Source of the DNA: Haplomitrium mnioides
Lineage: Eukaryota > Marchantiophyta > Haplomitriopsida > Calobryales
Length of the DNA: 30,927 nucleotides
NCBI GenBank assembly: GCA_049999725.1
Contig: JBNGIS010032155.1
Location: 1-30,927 of the forward strand
Reading direction: 5' to 3'
In this document: piece after piece, positions 1 to 11,181 of the stretch
Position numbering within the stretch: the first letter of the stretch is position 1
Layout of the letters: the number at the start of each line of letters is the position of its first letter
The notes under the pieces: generated by a model
Told to the model about the DNA's origin: nothing
The model's input: the letters and a program-made list of their open reading frames with translations, nothing else
Database searches by the model: none
Made by a program: the position numbers and the translations under genes

Positions 1-67
1 AGTTCTTGTTTTGAGTAGCCTGTTTCTAGTTCACAGTAAGGGCTATTTTTGTGTCTTACATTCCAAG
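1..67 (+). repeat. Fragment of the methyltransferase/DUF7869 repeat unit
   Basis: Bases 2-50 match 20,683-20,735 in the same orientation: both read TTCTTGTTTTGAGTAGCC, followed by a diverged CTAGTT and then GTAA-GGCT. In the second location this sequence lies just upstream of the palindrome-rich intron of the plus-strand methyltransferase copy. I infer that the window opens inside a further copy of that unit, cut off by the copia element that begins near 68. The match is short, so the assignment is tentative. Confidence 0.5.
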
Positions 68-175
68 TATTGAGACTTTGAGCTTTGTCACTCGTCCTAC
101 TGTTCAACACCAAGGCGATCTAGTATTGTGCCTATATGGCTAGTGTTATGCCAATGTACATCATATGCACTAGAC
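68..175 (+). repeat. 5' LTR remnant of left copia element
   Basis: About 100 bp resemble the sequence from 5,811: both contain GAGCT(T/A)TGTCACTC(G/A)TCCTAC, then a diverged stretch, then GCGATCTAGTATT or GTGATCTAGTATT. The exact first base is uncertain (68-77) because a short insertion or duplication of TTGAG is present in this copy. Beyond about 175 the two LTR regions no longer align by eye. No primer binding site was found downstream. Confidence 0.55.
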
Positions 176-1859
176 AAGAACAAGAGCTCGAGTAGAAAGA
201 CACATGACAACAAACTAAGAGCATTTGTAACTTGTAGAAATTCATGTACTAGAATAGGTATGTAATAGATTTAGAATTTGAACAATTGTTATACTAGGCA
301 AATTATGAGATGATCAGATCAACAGAAAGCAAGCTACCAAAATTCTTAAAGGACACTCAGAAGACAAAGATCAAAAAAAGCTATCAAAAAAGGGTATGTG
401 TTTCCAAAAACAAAGTCTTTATGTAAAGTCGAGTTTTTCTTGTTTCTATTATGTTAAGTCTAAATATCGAGTTCAAAAGAAGAGGAAGAACCAAAGCTTG
501 TTGTCCCTTCTTCTTCTCTCTCTTAATTTCTTCTCCTTCTTGTTTCTAATCACCCTCTATTCTCTCTAACATTGTACTATAGTTTCTTGAATCTTGTCTT
601 TTTCCTAAGTTCCCTGGATTTCAAAATCTATTTGGAAAATGAGATTCTGTTGGATGATCCCAAACAACATTGATCATCAATCATATTGAGAAGGAAGGTG
701 ACAAAGAGAGTGGTGAGTGTACTGATGGATAAACAAAGATAGGATGAAATCTTGACAAGGTGATGAGATGCAGTAACGTCATATCATCCAGTGAAGAACA
801 ATTGATACTAAAGAAGTGAAATAGAAGACGGAGCAGTCGTTATGTTGTCTCTAAGGTGACTTGATATGAATGAGAAAACAAGATTTCAACAAAAGTATGA
901 ATGTTGAGTTTATGAGCTGGATTTCCTAGCGAGTTACAAAGAAGGACTGAAAATTCAACAAAGTTGAAGAAGAAGTTCAAGTAGGAACAAAGGAAAAATC
1001 AAGAATCAACCCAAAGAATTGCAAGACAAACAAGAAAATCAGTTGTAAGTTAGAGTAGAGTTTCTTGTTATTGCAATGTTGTTTTTTGTCTACCTAATCT
1101 GTGGAGTTTTTGAGTCTCTCGTAGTTATTCTTTCTTGTCTTAATATGTTGTTCTGAAATCCGAGTGTGATTGTTAGTGTTCTATCTTCTTAGCAACTTGT
1201 TGTGCACATTTGAGAGAGATCTAGAAAAGGAGACTATTTCCCAAGAAAGAGGAGTCTACCTCTCATATGTAGCATCGTTTCTTGCAATCTTTTGCATGTC
1301 ATGTGCTAGCAAAAGGAAGAAAGAAAAGAAGAGACTTTGTTAGTAAAAGGAGTCCACTTCCCTTGCTATGTTTTGTTGTTCTTTTATTTCATCAATATTT
1401 CCGCTATTATTTTAGGTCGTTGCTCCAATGTAAGTTGAACACGCATAAAGATTAAAATATGAAAAGTAGTCCCATTCCAACCCAAGAAAGACATCGTGTG
1501 GTGCAACAAACCGAGGTAGTCTTGATGAAGTTCATCTCAACAGTTGGCTGACAATTTTTGATTTTATATACAGTTTGAAAAGTTTTTCCTTTATCGTTCA
1601 TACTGCATGGTATTCCCGGTTTGCATAGGGTTGTTAGTAGAGTGTGGTCCAATATTTTCTAGATCTATGGTATTATCTAGTTTGACTTGTATCCCATCCA
1701 ATTGATGAGCAACATAAAATGTATCCCTTGCACTCTGTAAAACTTCCCTCAAGAAGGCAACAAGTAGGTTCTTGATTAGTATCCCATCTGATTCATGAGC
1801 CTCTTTCAAGAGTTTTTCGTATGCAAGTAGATTACTTTTCATTAGATGATGAGACCTCG
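176..1859. other. Unassigned region inside left copia element
   Basis: This stretch holds AT-rich sequence with a pyrimidine-rich tract near 505-570. It should contain the rest of the 5' LTR, the leader and gag, but no gag UBN2-type motifs or CCHC knuckle are recognisable. A minus-strand reading frame of 83 codons at 1,591-1,842 encodes a hydrophilic, helix-prone peptide with no family I recognise. Its strand is opposite to the element, so it could be chance or a fragment of inserted sequence. Confidence 0.4.
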
Positions 1860-2400
1860 GATCTGTTCTTAAATTAGAGTACCCTACCTAGGTTAGCCGC
1901 TCTGAGTGTAGATGTTTTTCCCCCTCGATCTCCTCTAGTTATCAGATTGGTCCTCGTCCCCTAGACCACTCTATTAGCCATATGTCTCTCCCTTTAACTA
2001 GTTCGTTCTTATCGTCCGATGCCATCCATTGGGAGTTGCCTCTGATCGGCCTGGTTTGCAACCACTAGTTTAAACTTTTATCTATAGGTTTGTCATTACT
2101 TGGTCCTTTTCCGCCACGTGACGCCATTTTCAACAAGGAAGTTGTAACATTGCTCTCCAATCAGTCGTACCACTGACATCGTCCCGATAAGTTTACCAAA
2201 CCTGCTCAAGTACATCTCTCCTTATAAGAACTTCTATTGGCAATCCCAAAAAAAATATTCCTAGCTCAAAGAATATGTAGATCCCAATCCTAATCTATCA
2301 GACATGCCATTTAGACCCAATTAGTTGTACTGAACGTATCATTTAGACCCGATCAATTGTATCAGACATCCCATTCCACCCTTACTTAGACGCTAGTAGA
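1860..2400 (-). repeat. Diverged repeat, inverted partner of 6,860-7,160
   Basis: The reverse complement of this stretch aligns in order with 6,860-7,160. It shares ATTGGGT(C)TA, then CAGGTT-GG-AAAC, then GACTTCCTTGTTGAA (ACTTCCTTGTTGAA here), then a GA-GACGT/GGCGTCA segment, then ACCTATRGATAAA. The alignment is gapped, so both copies are old. No coding content is evident. It interrupts the expected gag region of the left copia element, which suggests a nested insertion. Confidence 0.45.
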
Positions 2401-2799
2401 ACCTAATTCATGTACCTTTCAGTTATCTTTCATCTCTATGATTGTTACAAATTTAGCTTCTACGCCCTTTTTTCTCTCTAGAATCGACCTAAACCTTAAG
2501 AATCACTCGTCCCAATCGTTCTCACCTTCACTATTTAGCCTAGTGAAACCATTCAACATTGAGTCTCATATTTCCTATTGTCATTGTGTAAGATTCTTAC
2601 CTTTGTCTGTCTGGCAACCCATGTGATTACCGATTATTAGTGTTTCTCTAAATCATTCAAGACATTTGTTGCACAGTCTACACCTCACTATACTACAAGC
2701 ATTGTTGTTGCAACATCCTCACTGATTCTTTAACCCCTTCCTGACTAAGGAGCGGATTCCTCCCCCTATATCTACACCAACAAAGTGAAACAATACACA

Positions 2800-4030
2800 C
2801 GGATATGTTGAGATAAGTGATTCAACTAGGCATCCTATTCACCAAATTGGGTGCATACCTATTTTGATGGAGAATAGTAAGATAAAGACTTGTTTGATGT
2901 TATGGATATTCTCATAATTCAGAAGAACTTGAATTCAATTGGACAATGTGCTGAGCAGAACATGCATGTGAGATTTAATCCTACAAGTGTTTTTATTGAG
3001 GATTGGAGAAAAAATTGTGACCTCATATCAAAAGGAAGTAGAAATGGAAGAATGTTTACACTAGATGTTAGCATGCCGGAAGTGATAAAAGCCATGTTTG
3101 CATACGATGCAGGAGTTGTGCCAGATATTGAGATTTGGCACAAGCATATTGAACATGTTAATATATAGAGATTGAGAGACATACATAGTTCAAAGGTAGT
3201 CGATAGGCTCCCCATGTTTAAAGTAGAAAGAATGCAAAAGATGTGTGAAGCTTGCCAATTTGGTAAGAAGGCAAGGAAGCCATTTCTCATGACGCATATG
3301 TGGCAAGCAAGCCACTAGAGTTAATGCACTTGTATGTATGGGGTCCTACAAAAATAGAGTCCATTGGAGGATGCACATAATATGCTACATTTATTTATCA
3401 TTGTTAAAAGAAAATGTGGGTATATTTCATGAAAAACAAAAGTGAATTGCTTGATCACTTCAATAACTTTTGACCAATGGTTGAGAAGAAGAAAAGACAA
3501 CCAATAAAATTTTTGCAAGCTGATGGAGGTGGTGAATATTTCTCCAAATAATTCAGTAACTATTTGTTGAAAAAAGGTATTAAGAGGCAACAAACATGCA
3601 AATTTACACCCCAACAAAATGGGATTGCCGGAAGAAAAAATAGGCATATAGTAGGAGAGGCACGTCCCTTGATGAATGAGAAGAATATGCCTCATTATTG
3701 TTGAGCAAAGGCAATATCAATGTTGTCTACATTATGAATCGTACTCTTATTACATTGGTTCATAGAATGACACCATATGAGAAGTTCACAAAAAGATGTC
3801 GAGATATTTCACATCAAAAAATGTTTGGTTGTATTGCATCTATACATGTGTGAGCGGAAACACGCAGTACGTTGGATCCAAAAGCTGAAAATGTGTATTC
3901 TTTGGATATTCTCAAGAGCAAAAAGGTTGTATATGTTTTTGTCCTACTACACAAATGCTAATGTAAGTAGAGGCATAGTCTTTGATGAATTAATGACATG
4001 GTATGGTCTGAAATTGAAGATGACATAGTT
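2800..4030 (+). pseudogene. Copia gag-pre-integrase and integrase remnant
   Basis: The first segment (2,890-3,168) reads through the end of the protease/pre-integrase region, including WRKNCDLISKGSRNGRMFTL and the zinc-finger motif start IWHKHIEHVNI. After a frame shift the HHCC finger continues as MCEACQFGKKARKPF (3,240-3,285). Integrase core follows in several frames: a WG-PTKIES-like stretch near 3,335, ADGGGEY near 3,520 (usually SDNGGEF, with the catalytic Asp), TPQQNG near 3,608, and MTPYEKF near 3,768. The section ends with the typical LDPKAEKCVFLGYS-like region near 3,870-3,910. Integrase would insert element cDNA into the genome; several stops and frameshifts make this copy inactive. 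Confidence 0.8.
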
Positions 4031-4360
4031 GATGTAAACGGTAAATAGGTTGTGACATAACAGAATCATCAAACACAAAGTTTGAGTAGTCCACAAAATG
4101 AGAGTAGTAGCAGTAGCATTAGTTCATGACAACAAAGACTTTGCAACAATTTGGAGCAACGTGCTTCAACAAGTACAACACAAGAAAGTGTTGCAAATGT
4201 GACAACATAGAGTTCTCATGATGAAGCCTATGGTAGTTAACCAGAGAAAACTGATGAAGAGTTAGCAGTGCCTTCAGTTATAACACCAGGTCAATTCAGT
4301 TGGACAAAAAATCCAAGGCATAATTGTGCACAAAAGTGGAAGGGGGAAATACCCTATTGA
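4031..4360 (+). pseudogene. Copia linker between integrase and RT
   Basis: This low-conservation stretch is rich in Ser, Gln and Asn codons in broken frames. It lies where copia polyproteins have the variable integrase C-terminal tail. No motif is visible beyond a sequence resembling the pre-RT junction near 4,320. Confidence 0.45.
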
Positions 4361-5310
4361 TTGATTGGTATTAGGGAAATCATTGTATTTCATCATGTAT
4401 ATATAATACAAGTTTTCATGGAAAAAGAACCTATCACATTAAGTGATAATATAGGTGATGAAAGATGGAAGACTGCAATGGTAGAAGACATGGATGCTCT
4501 TCATAAAAATCAAACATGGGAGTTGGATACATTACCAAAAAGAAAAAAGCCATTGGATGTAAGTGGGTCAAGAAGCTAGAGAGACATAAAGATAGGAGCA
4601 TAAGAAGATTCAAAGAAAGGCTAGTTCCCAAAGGTATGCACAAATACAAAGCATAGATTATGAAGAAACATTCAACCTGGTGGCAAGAATGACAATAGTT
4701 AGAGTAGTCATTGCACTGGTTGCAACAAAAAAATGGTTCTTATATCAAGTGGATGTAAAGAAAATGTTTTTGTAAGGAGAATCGGAACGAGGTTTATATG
4801 ATGCAACCACCATGGTTTGTTGATTTGGAGAGTCTAAATCATGTGTGAAAGTTGAAAGAAGCATTGCATGGGTTAAAGCAAACGCCTCGTGCATGGTCCA
4901 TAAAGAAGGTGAATATCTTGTAACAATGGGATTCAAAGTTTCTGATGCAAATTACTCACTATACATCAAGAAAACAGATAAAAAGTCCATGTTTATACTC
5001 ATTTATGTGGATGATCTTATTACGACTAGAGATAGTACGCATGAGATTGCAAAGGTAAAGTTGTTACTACAACAAAAGTTTGATATAACAGATCTTGGAG
5101 AGTTGAAATATTTTCTTAACATTGAAGTGATTAAAATAGAGAAGGACGTTTGGATGGCACAAAGGTTGTATACATTGGACATATTGTCCAAATATGGGAA
5201 GACAAGTTGCAAACCAATTACAACTTCTTTGGATCAGAATTCTAAGTTGAGTAATCAAGAAGGACAATTGGTTGAAGATCCCAACAATTATAGACAAATA
5301 GTAGGGAGCA
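4361..5310 (+). pseudogene. Copia reverse transcriptase remnant
   Basis: The N-terminal RT region is read at 4,430-4,580 (DERWKTAMVEDMDALHKNQT, matching the copia W-x-A-M-x-x-E-x-x-x-L-x-x-N-x-T-W pattern) and then breaks into other frames, with VDVKKMFL near 4,750 corresponding to VDVKTAFL. The palm active site is present in the 4,845-5,492 frame as IYVDDL (about 5,000-5,017), followed by FDITDLGELKYFL and the C-terminal thumb up to YRQIVGSM. RT copies element RNA into cDNA. At least three frame changes and several stops in the N-terminal half make it non-functional. Confidence 0.85.
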
Positions 5311-5329
5311 TGAGAATGGCAAGAAGTTT

Positions 5330-5800
5330 CATATTTTTGTTTTTACAGATGCAGATTGGGAAGGTAGCTCAAGTGATCCGCGGTCAACAAGTGAGTTTGT
5401 ATTTTTATTTGGTAGTGCAAGGAGAGCATCGAGCAACAAGAAGCAACCAATGGTTACGTTCTCAAGCACAGAGGCTAAGTATAGAGGTCTAGCCATGGCT
5501 ACTTGTGAGGTGGCATGGCAGCTCAAACTTTTACATGAGTTGAGGTTAATGTGAGCAGGCTACTCAATCTTTACTGTGATAATATAAGTAGCATCTAGTT
5601 TGCTAACAATCCAGTTTTCCATGCACACTTAAAACATATTGAGGTGCACTATCACTATATGAGGGAGAAAGTTTTGGCAAGGATGATTGATTTGAAGTAT
5701 AGCAACACCAAGGATAAGGTGGCTAATATTTTCAAAAAGTCATTGGGAATAGAGAAGATGTGTAAATTCATAGATCAACTTGGAGTACATGTGTTGAGCT
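5330..5800 (+). pseudogene. Copia RNase H remnant
   Basis: A frame shift after 5,330 gives FTDADWEG-like sequence (first catalytic Asp), then FSSTEAKYRGL-like sequence near 5,460-5,490 (catalytic Glu) and, downstream, the NNPVFHAHLKHIEVHYHYMR motif (5,605-5,665), which is the usual N-P-x-x-H-x-R-x-K-H-I-x-x-x-x-H block. The 5,644-5,859 frame carries the C-terminus into the purine tract. RNase H removes the RNA strand during cDNA synthesis. The gene is broken by several frameshifts. Confidence 0.8.
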
Positions 5801-5810
5801 CGAGGGGGAG
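5801..5810 (+). promoter_or_regulatory. Polypurine tract of left copia element
   Basis: CGAGGGGGAG lies immediately before the 3' LTR, directly after the RNase H C-terminus. This is the standard position and composition of the plus-strand priming site in plant copia elements. Confidence 0.75.
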
Positions 5811-6170
5811 TATTGAGCTATGTCACTCATCCTACTATTATTTTACTAGGGTGATCTAGTATTTTTTTATGTGGTTGGTGTTGTGCTAGCATATGTAGTA
5901 TATGTATTATAATATATGTGTGTAGTGTATGTATTGGGATTAAGGTGTATCCCTATGTACTTGTATTGTGTGGCAAGGGAGGTACTTTAATTTTTGTGGC
6001 TGAGTAGGTTTTCCTTGTGTATATATAAAGAAGTGAGAAGTGTATTAGTTTGTGTGGCTAATGAGGTATTTTAATTTGTAGAAATACTTTTTGATATACA
6101 AAGTTAATGAGAAGAACCTAATTGTTTAGCCTTCATGATTCTCAACTACGACTATTTGTCTCTCATTTCT
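5811..6170 (+). repeat. 3' LTR of left copia element (3' limit estimated)
   Basis: It starts TATTGAGC right after the polypurine tract, where TGTTGAGC would be expected, so the terminal TG may be mutated. The first 100 bp resemble 68-175. TATATATAAAG near 6,020 could be the LTR TATA box. The pyrimidine-rich end CTCTCATTTCTTTATCAACA near 6,155-6,177 is a plausible terminus ending in CA, but no target duplication confirms it. Confidence 0.55.
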
Positions 6171-6859
6171 TTATCAACATCAACTTCATGTAAAGTGTTG
6201 TAGCAACCAAGTCATATATGTTGTAGCCAAAACTCTGACATGCTTTGTTGAAGATTGAATCCCTAAGCCTGTTGTTTCACAAACTTTAAGTTTGGTAGAG
6301 ATAGGAGGAAGAGTCGAGCTTCTAATGTAATTCATTGTAGTATAGTAGTGAGTATTTTGTGGAGCAAAGAACATCCGCTTGCCTAGCATTAATTGTTGGG
6401 AGTCTGAGTGAAGTACTCAACTTTGGTCATTCATTAGTTTCAATCTAGCATTCGGGTAAAACACCATTGTTCCAGAGTCAAGACTGGTCTCGCTGAAATG
6501 TCAGGATACCATTTTTAATATCAAAGTGCTATTTGATCAATCTATAGGGCATGATGCCTTTGCATCCTGATGGCAAAAATCCATATGATGAGAATGCACG
6601 GAGAAAACTAAGAACAAGACAAGATAGGATTGTGATCAAGATATCGTGCACTCTACATGCATGGGATTGTAGGAGATCAGCGCTTCTGAAATCTAACAAT
6701 CTAAACTTGAAGTCCCTATCCACTCACCTTTAGAATGGGAAGGGCAGAATGTAGGCAATGTCAATGGGTTTCGAGGGTCGGGTGACTTCACACAAGAGGA
6801 TTTTCCCAACTTTGGTTGGTTAACACAAAATTAGAACCAAGGTTCTAAATGGGGCCTAA
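6171..6859. other. No recognisable gene
   Basis: Short reading frames occur on both strands but none shows a motif I recognise. A sequence near 6,495-6,515 read on the minus strand (TGGTATCCTGACA) is only loosely like a copia primer binding site and is not called. Confidence 0.4.
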
Positions 6860-7160
6860 TGTTCTAAGACATGGTCAAGAGTTGACATCTCATAATTGGG
6901 TTAGACAACATCTAAAATTGGCTCAAGCTAATATTTGGGTAACAGATCTAAGAATGAGATGTTTTAATATCCAGAGGAAGTAAGGTTTTCAGGTTAGGCT
7001 AAACATTAAAAAACTAAGTTTCAGGAATGGTCTCAATAGTCGGGTTGTCCGGACGAGACAGTCAGACTTCCTTGTTGAAGATGACGTTAAGTGGTTGGCT
7101 GCCTGAGGGGTGGAAACCGAGACCTATGGATAAACCATGAGACCAGTCAGCAACCTATCG
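6860..7160 (+). repeat. Diverged repeat, inverted partner of 1,860-2,400
   Basis: It aligns in order with the reverse complement of 2,060-2,400, the best block being GACTTCCTTGTTGAAGATGA at 7,066-7,085 followed by ACCTATGGATAAA. It has no coding signature. The pair brackets the pol region of the left copia element in opposite orientations, but one member is inside that element and the other outside. Confidence 0.45.
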
Positions 7161-8929
7161 AAATGGTCAACTATGATTTATGAATCATGAAGGAGACAAG
7201 TTATATCAGAGACTTTGGGTGGCTAGAAGAGACCAAATAATAAGGTTAAAACCAAAAGTAGGAAACATAAACTGTGTACAAATGAAAGCGAAACTAGGTT
7301 TCTACCACGAATCACAGAAAGGAACTATGAATTGGGGTCATCAGGCGATGGCACTGGACTAGTACTAAGACAGGTACCTATGGTTGAGAACCATGACATG
7401 TAGCTAGTGAACTAGACACGTGAACACGAATAACAAACTACAAAAGGAATACCCGCATCGAGGACGTCACGCAACTACTATGGACTGACAAAAGGTTGGA
7501 AACTAGAGGGTAAGGTCAAGGACCAAATAGTGCCAAATAACAAAGATTACAATCACAAAACACAAAATAGAGGGATTGTGTTCAAGGCGTTTGGGAGGCC
7601 GACAACAAACTAGATAAAAAGAGAAGACCTTGCAAATAAATTGATAGACTAGTGGGTATGATTTGTCAATCACCACCCTACTAGAATTAGCGAGTGGACT
7701 TCTAAAAATTTTGGAGCATTTATATAGAGCCTATACTAGACAACAATCATGGGGCCAACACTAGATTTTATGACGAGTAAATAACATCATGAATCAACGG
7801 TATGAAGTTCTAACTTCTATGTTTGTCTAACAAAGAAAGGTGAGGACAAGGAACAAAGTGTGTGGTCTGATATTTAATATTTTTGCCTTATGTTAGGATT
7901 GAGAATGTTGATTCGGCCACTACTAACAATCTTTGTGACCATACACACAAGGACATCTCACTGTTTAGAACATTGAAGATCCCAATCAAGAGGAAGATTA
8001 ACCTTGGAGAGGAATAGTAAAACAAGTGAAAAAATTCTTCATTCAAGAGTCGATAGTTCAAGACAAAAATCAACACTTTATACATGCCATATTGGAATGC
8101 ATAGATTGAGGCATCTTAGGTCGATAAGCTAAGCTATGTAATTACTAGTCTACTAGTAGGTTTCTAGATTAGCTGATGGTATCCAACACTCTCAACTATT
8201 GGGAGTTGGCAACACTCATAAAGTACTCTCTATCTTGGTTCACCTTATGCTGGAACATAGACGCAACCTGAATATATGAACATACAAGGCCAAAAGTACA
8301 AAAAGAATAGCAATGAGGCGAACTTCAATTTCTAATATAGTCCCTTTTTTCTATCCTCATATTGCCAAGACATACGATAATAACCACATACCAATAGCAA
8401 CACAAAACAAACATATTAGAGGCAAACTTTTTTTTTTTTTTCTGATTTCTAATCTCCTGTTTCTTAGCCTCAACAATGCTTACGCATAGAAAGAAAACTC
8501 CCTGAGCACAAAGAAGCATGACAATATTTTCAAGATGCTACAAATTTGCAGATGATGCTATACAACATTGGCTCACACTACTCACATGATCACTATAGAA
8601 CATAACAAAAAATAATAAATACTATGAGAACTATAAGGCTTACATGATCATTCGCAATAAGACATCTTCAAAATTCTTTGGCAATGTTCCTTGGCATTGT
8701 AGGTCTTCCATAGTTGATCATTAATCATCACTAACTGAATTCATAATTTCCAATTGATCCAACACTTCTATATCCTAAATCATACTTTTTGAATCTTTGA
8801 CTTCACTTTCATCAAATCGTACAGAGAAGAGATGAGTGACTTCACTCCATAATTCAGATCACAATCCTTTGGTAGCCACCAACATCCTCTAAATTTTCAA
8901 ACTCTGATAATTTGATGGTCCGTCTCATA
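7161..8929. other. No recognisable gene
   Basis: AT-rich sequence with only short frames. It contains a poly-T run at 8,430-8,441 and a short direct repeat: TGATGGT followed by a CTC-rich gap and CAACTATTGGGAG occurs at 8,174-8,206 and at 8,913-8,945. The second copy lies exactly where homology to the DUF7869-like unit begins. Confidence 0.4.
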
Positions 8930-9236
8930 CCAACTATTGGGAGAATTACCGCAAAAGTTAAAGCAGATATATTTTAGAAGGTTTCAGCAATTAAAAATCA
9001 CTTATAATTTAGAGAATCATACACACAAAGCAGTCATAGTTCAGAATCAAAAAGGCAGTGCCTTTAGAGATTTATTTAAGAAGTATAACAAGCAACATCT
9101 CCAAGTTTTTGACACAAGTCTTCAAAAGAGTCTTTGAGTGGTGTAGATTCTAAGTTCTACACGGTAGTCTTTGTATGTAGAAGGTTGAGGGTTGTATATC
9201 AGAGTTAGTATGTAGGGAAGGCTTGGACTTCTACCC

Positions 9237-9490
9237 AAAAGTCTACGCACACATAGGAATCCGAACTCAACATCTAACACTCCACACAAAATTCTATGCG
9301 CGCATCGAAATCCGATCTCAACATTTGAATACTCCACACCAAAGTCTAAATGCTTTTAAAAATCTAAGCTCAGTATATGAACACTCGACAATAAAGACTA
9401 TGTTGAACGTAGGTTTTATGTTCCGCAGCAAATTCTTTGTGCGCAAGACGTTTCAGCTTGCTCATCAAAGTCTATGTGCACATAGGGTTT
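9237..9490. repeat. Palindrome cluster in 3' flank of DUF7869-like copy 1
   Basis: Imperfect copies of the 20-bp palindrome occur as AGTCTACGCACACATAGGAA, TTCTATGCGCGCATCGAAA and AGTCTATGTGCACATAGGGT. They sit in the same relative place as the 19,604-19,820 cluster in the other arm. Confidence 0.65.
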
Positions 9491-9808
9491 CAACTCCCAC
9501 ATCCGAGTATAGATACGCTTAAAGTTATGTTTTTTGCAATAAACTCTAGGCACACTAAGATTAATTAGTCAAAATAGACAGATGCTTCAGCAATACCAAA
9601 ACATTAAACTCTTCTAGTAAACAATAAAGAAGAAAAGAATATAGTTAAAAAACCATTAAACTTGGAATGATTTACACTAAAAATTCTAAGGTGGCATATA
9701 AATTTAGGAAATTCTTTCAAAGCATTTTTGAGTACTTTGTAAAATAATAATCTTAAATTACAATAGAAATTGAAGGTATGAAATTTCCAATAAGATTCTT
9801 AAATGACT

Positions 9809-11181
9809 TTAGTCATCTGTGTTAACTTCTTTGGATTTAGCTTTAAAAGATTCATCAAGATTAACACGATCTGCTTCAGTGTTAATAGCATTGATTGAAT
9901 ATGCCTTTTGGATCAAGAGATACAACAACAAAAATAAACATTCTTGCTTTTACATCATTGCCAAATTTATGCCCGTATCTGGTGTTGTGCAAAACAGTCG
10001 TAGATGGTCCATCATAGATTGCTCAACGTATAGAAGTATATGTTCTACTGGAACATCTTCCTTTGTCTGTTGAGCATCAAATTGATAACCTAGATGAACA
10101 TTTTGAGAATCATTACAAGTACTTATCAATTGTGAAGGTGGAAAGGTGAATTGTGCTTTGAGTTCGCGTATTTTGTTTTCAAGGATGTAAGTCACAATCT
10201 CTTGTTGGGCAAGAAAAAAGTCATTCCACCAATGAATATCAGAATTTGTAAAAAACTTGTAGCAGTTTTCACTAATATTGTCCCTTATTGCAAAGACCAC
10301 TTTCTTTGGATCAACTTCTCTTTCTTGCTTTTGAGATCGTTTGACTTCAAGAGAGGAATCAACATTGAACTAAAATTTCTTTGTCCACTTCAGGTAGTCA
10401 CTTGAGTTCACAAATACCATCCAAAGATAACCAAAATTCATATGTAGAAAACTATTTGTTCCAAATCTTTGTCTTCAAATCACTCAAATAACTTGAATTG
10501 TTGATTAAAGGTAATATCATGCATCCTTTGAACTAGAGAGAGGCATTGTTGCATAAACATTTTAAAATCCCAAGTTTCTAACAAAAGAGAAACCTGAGGT
10601 TTGGGATTATAAGATAATTGTAGCGTCCTGCTAAAAAATCATAATCGTGAAAGCTTTGACACGTTTCAAACATTTTGAGAATCTACTCAACATTTGATCG
10701 ATTTGATCATGAATATGGACAACCATGAGAAATCCCACCTTGATTTTTTGGAAAATTTTCTTGGCAATAAAGAGACTAAGATATCCAAATAAGATAGAAT
10801 TCTTATTCTCTCATGTCGTGTTTTCTAATTGAAGATACGAAGTTGGAGGCAGCGGCCCTTCACAGTCACATAATATTCAATTGAGAACTATCACTCTCAA
10901 ATTGGAGTTTCTTCTCAAGTTTTTGTAGGTTAAGAAGACCCTTGAAGAAAGAGCATGATTGAACATCAAAGCACCAACAACATGCACACCTACCAAAAAA
11001 TCTTCATCAATATTTTTTGGCGGCAAAAGTCAATGTAGAATGGTTGTTTTGTTTTGACCCATTCCACCAATCACAATTCCTAAGTACTTTTGACCATCGA
11101 CACAACATTTTCTCTGAAGGTTTGTAAGTTTTGTTCTTTAATTTATTTGTTGGTCACAATGAAGAAACAATTGGCAACTAT
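9809..11181 (-). pseudogene. DUF7869-like putative transposase, copy 1 (5'-truncated)
   Basis: The minus strand matches the second exon of the plus-strand copy at 17,876-19,173 almost end to end. Blocks matching DGMDQ (here GGMGQ), the LDN...ENKN segment (here broken by a stop), and VGHTHDQIDQ (here VVHIHDQIDQ) are recognisable between 11,140 and 10,680. The C-terminal part at 10,300-9,950 reads VFAIRDNISENCYKFFTNSD in one open frame and ends ...TDD-stop at 9,811-9,809. The first exon is missing; the homology stops at a junction at 11,178-11,181. Several candidate catalytic residues are altered, so this copy is inactive. The assignment rests on paralogy with copy 2. Confidence 0.75.

Larger units (their letters stand above)
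68..6170 (+). mobile_element. Degraded Ty1/copia retrotransposon (left element)
   Basis: Plus-strand copia order is visible: gag-pre-integrase and integrase, then RT, then RNase H, then a purine tract, then a terminal repeat resembling the sequence near 68-175. Many frameshifts and stops show that it is dead. No gag or zinc knuckle could be recognised between about 180 and 2,800, where an inverted repeat unrelated to copia (1,860-2,400) also lies. The 3' limit is estimated from the end of LTR-like sequence; no target duplication was found. Confidence 0.75.
8930..11181 (-). repeat. Left arm of 2.2-kb inverted duplication
   Basis: Read on the minus strand, this arm aligns along its length with plus-strand 17,879-20,140. 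Matched blocks include the whole second exon of the DUF7869-like gene, its 3' flank (CTAGAAGAGTTTAA, GCTTCAGCAATAC/GCTGAAGCATTTGC), the GTAGAACTT and ACTTGGAGATGTTGCTTGTT blocks, and GCACTGCCTTTT. Homology fades at about 8,930. The arms are separated by about 6.7 kb. Confidence 0.8.

Noticed and set aside
1591-1842. 83-codon minus-strand open frame as a host gene
   Set aside because: Opposite to the surrounding element, no start context, no recognisable domain; mentioned only as part of the unassigned region.
6495-6515. Possible minus-strand copia primer binding site (TGGTATCCTGACA)
   Set aside because: Only the first seven bases match the tRNA-iMet site and no LTR end or gag is found beside it.
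9819-10405. Plus-strand frames opposite the DUF7869-like copy 1
   Set aside because: The minus strand aligns with the other copy at protein level; the plus-strand frames are its antisense.
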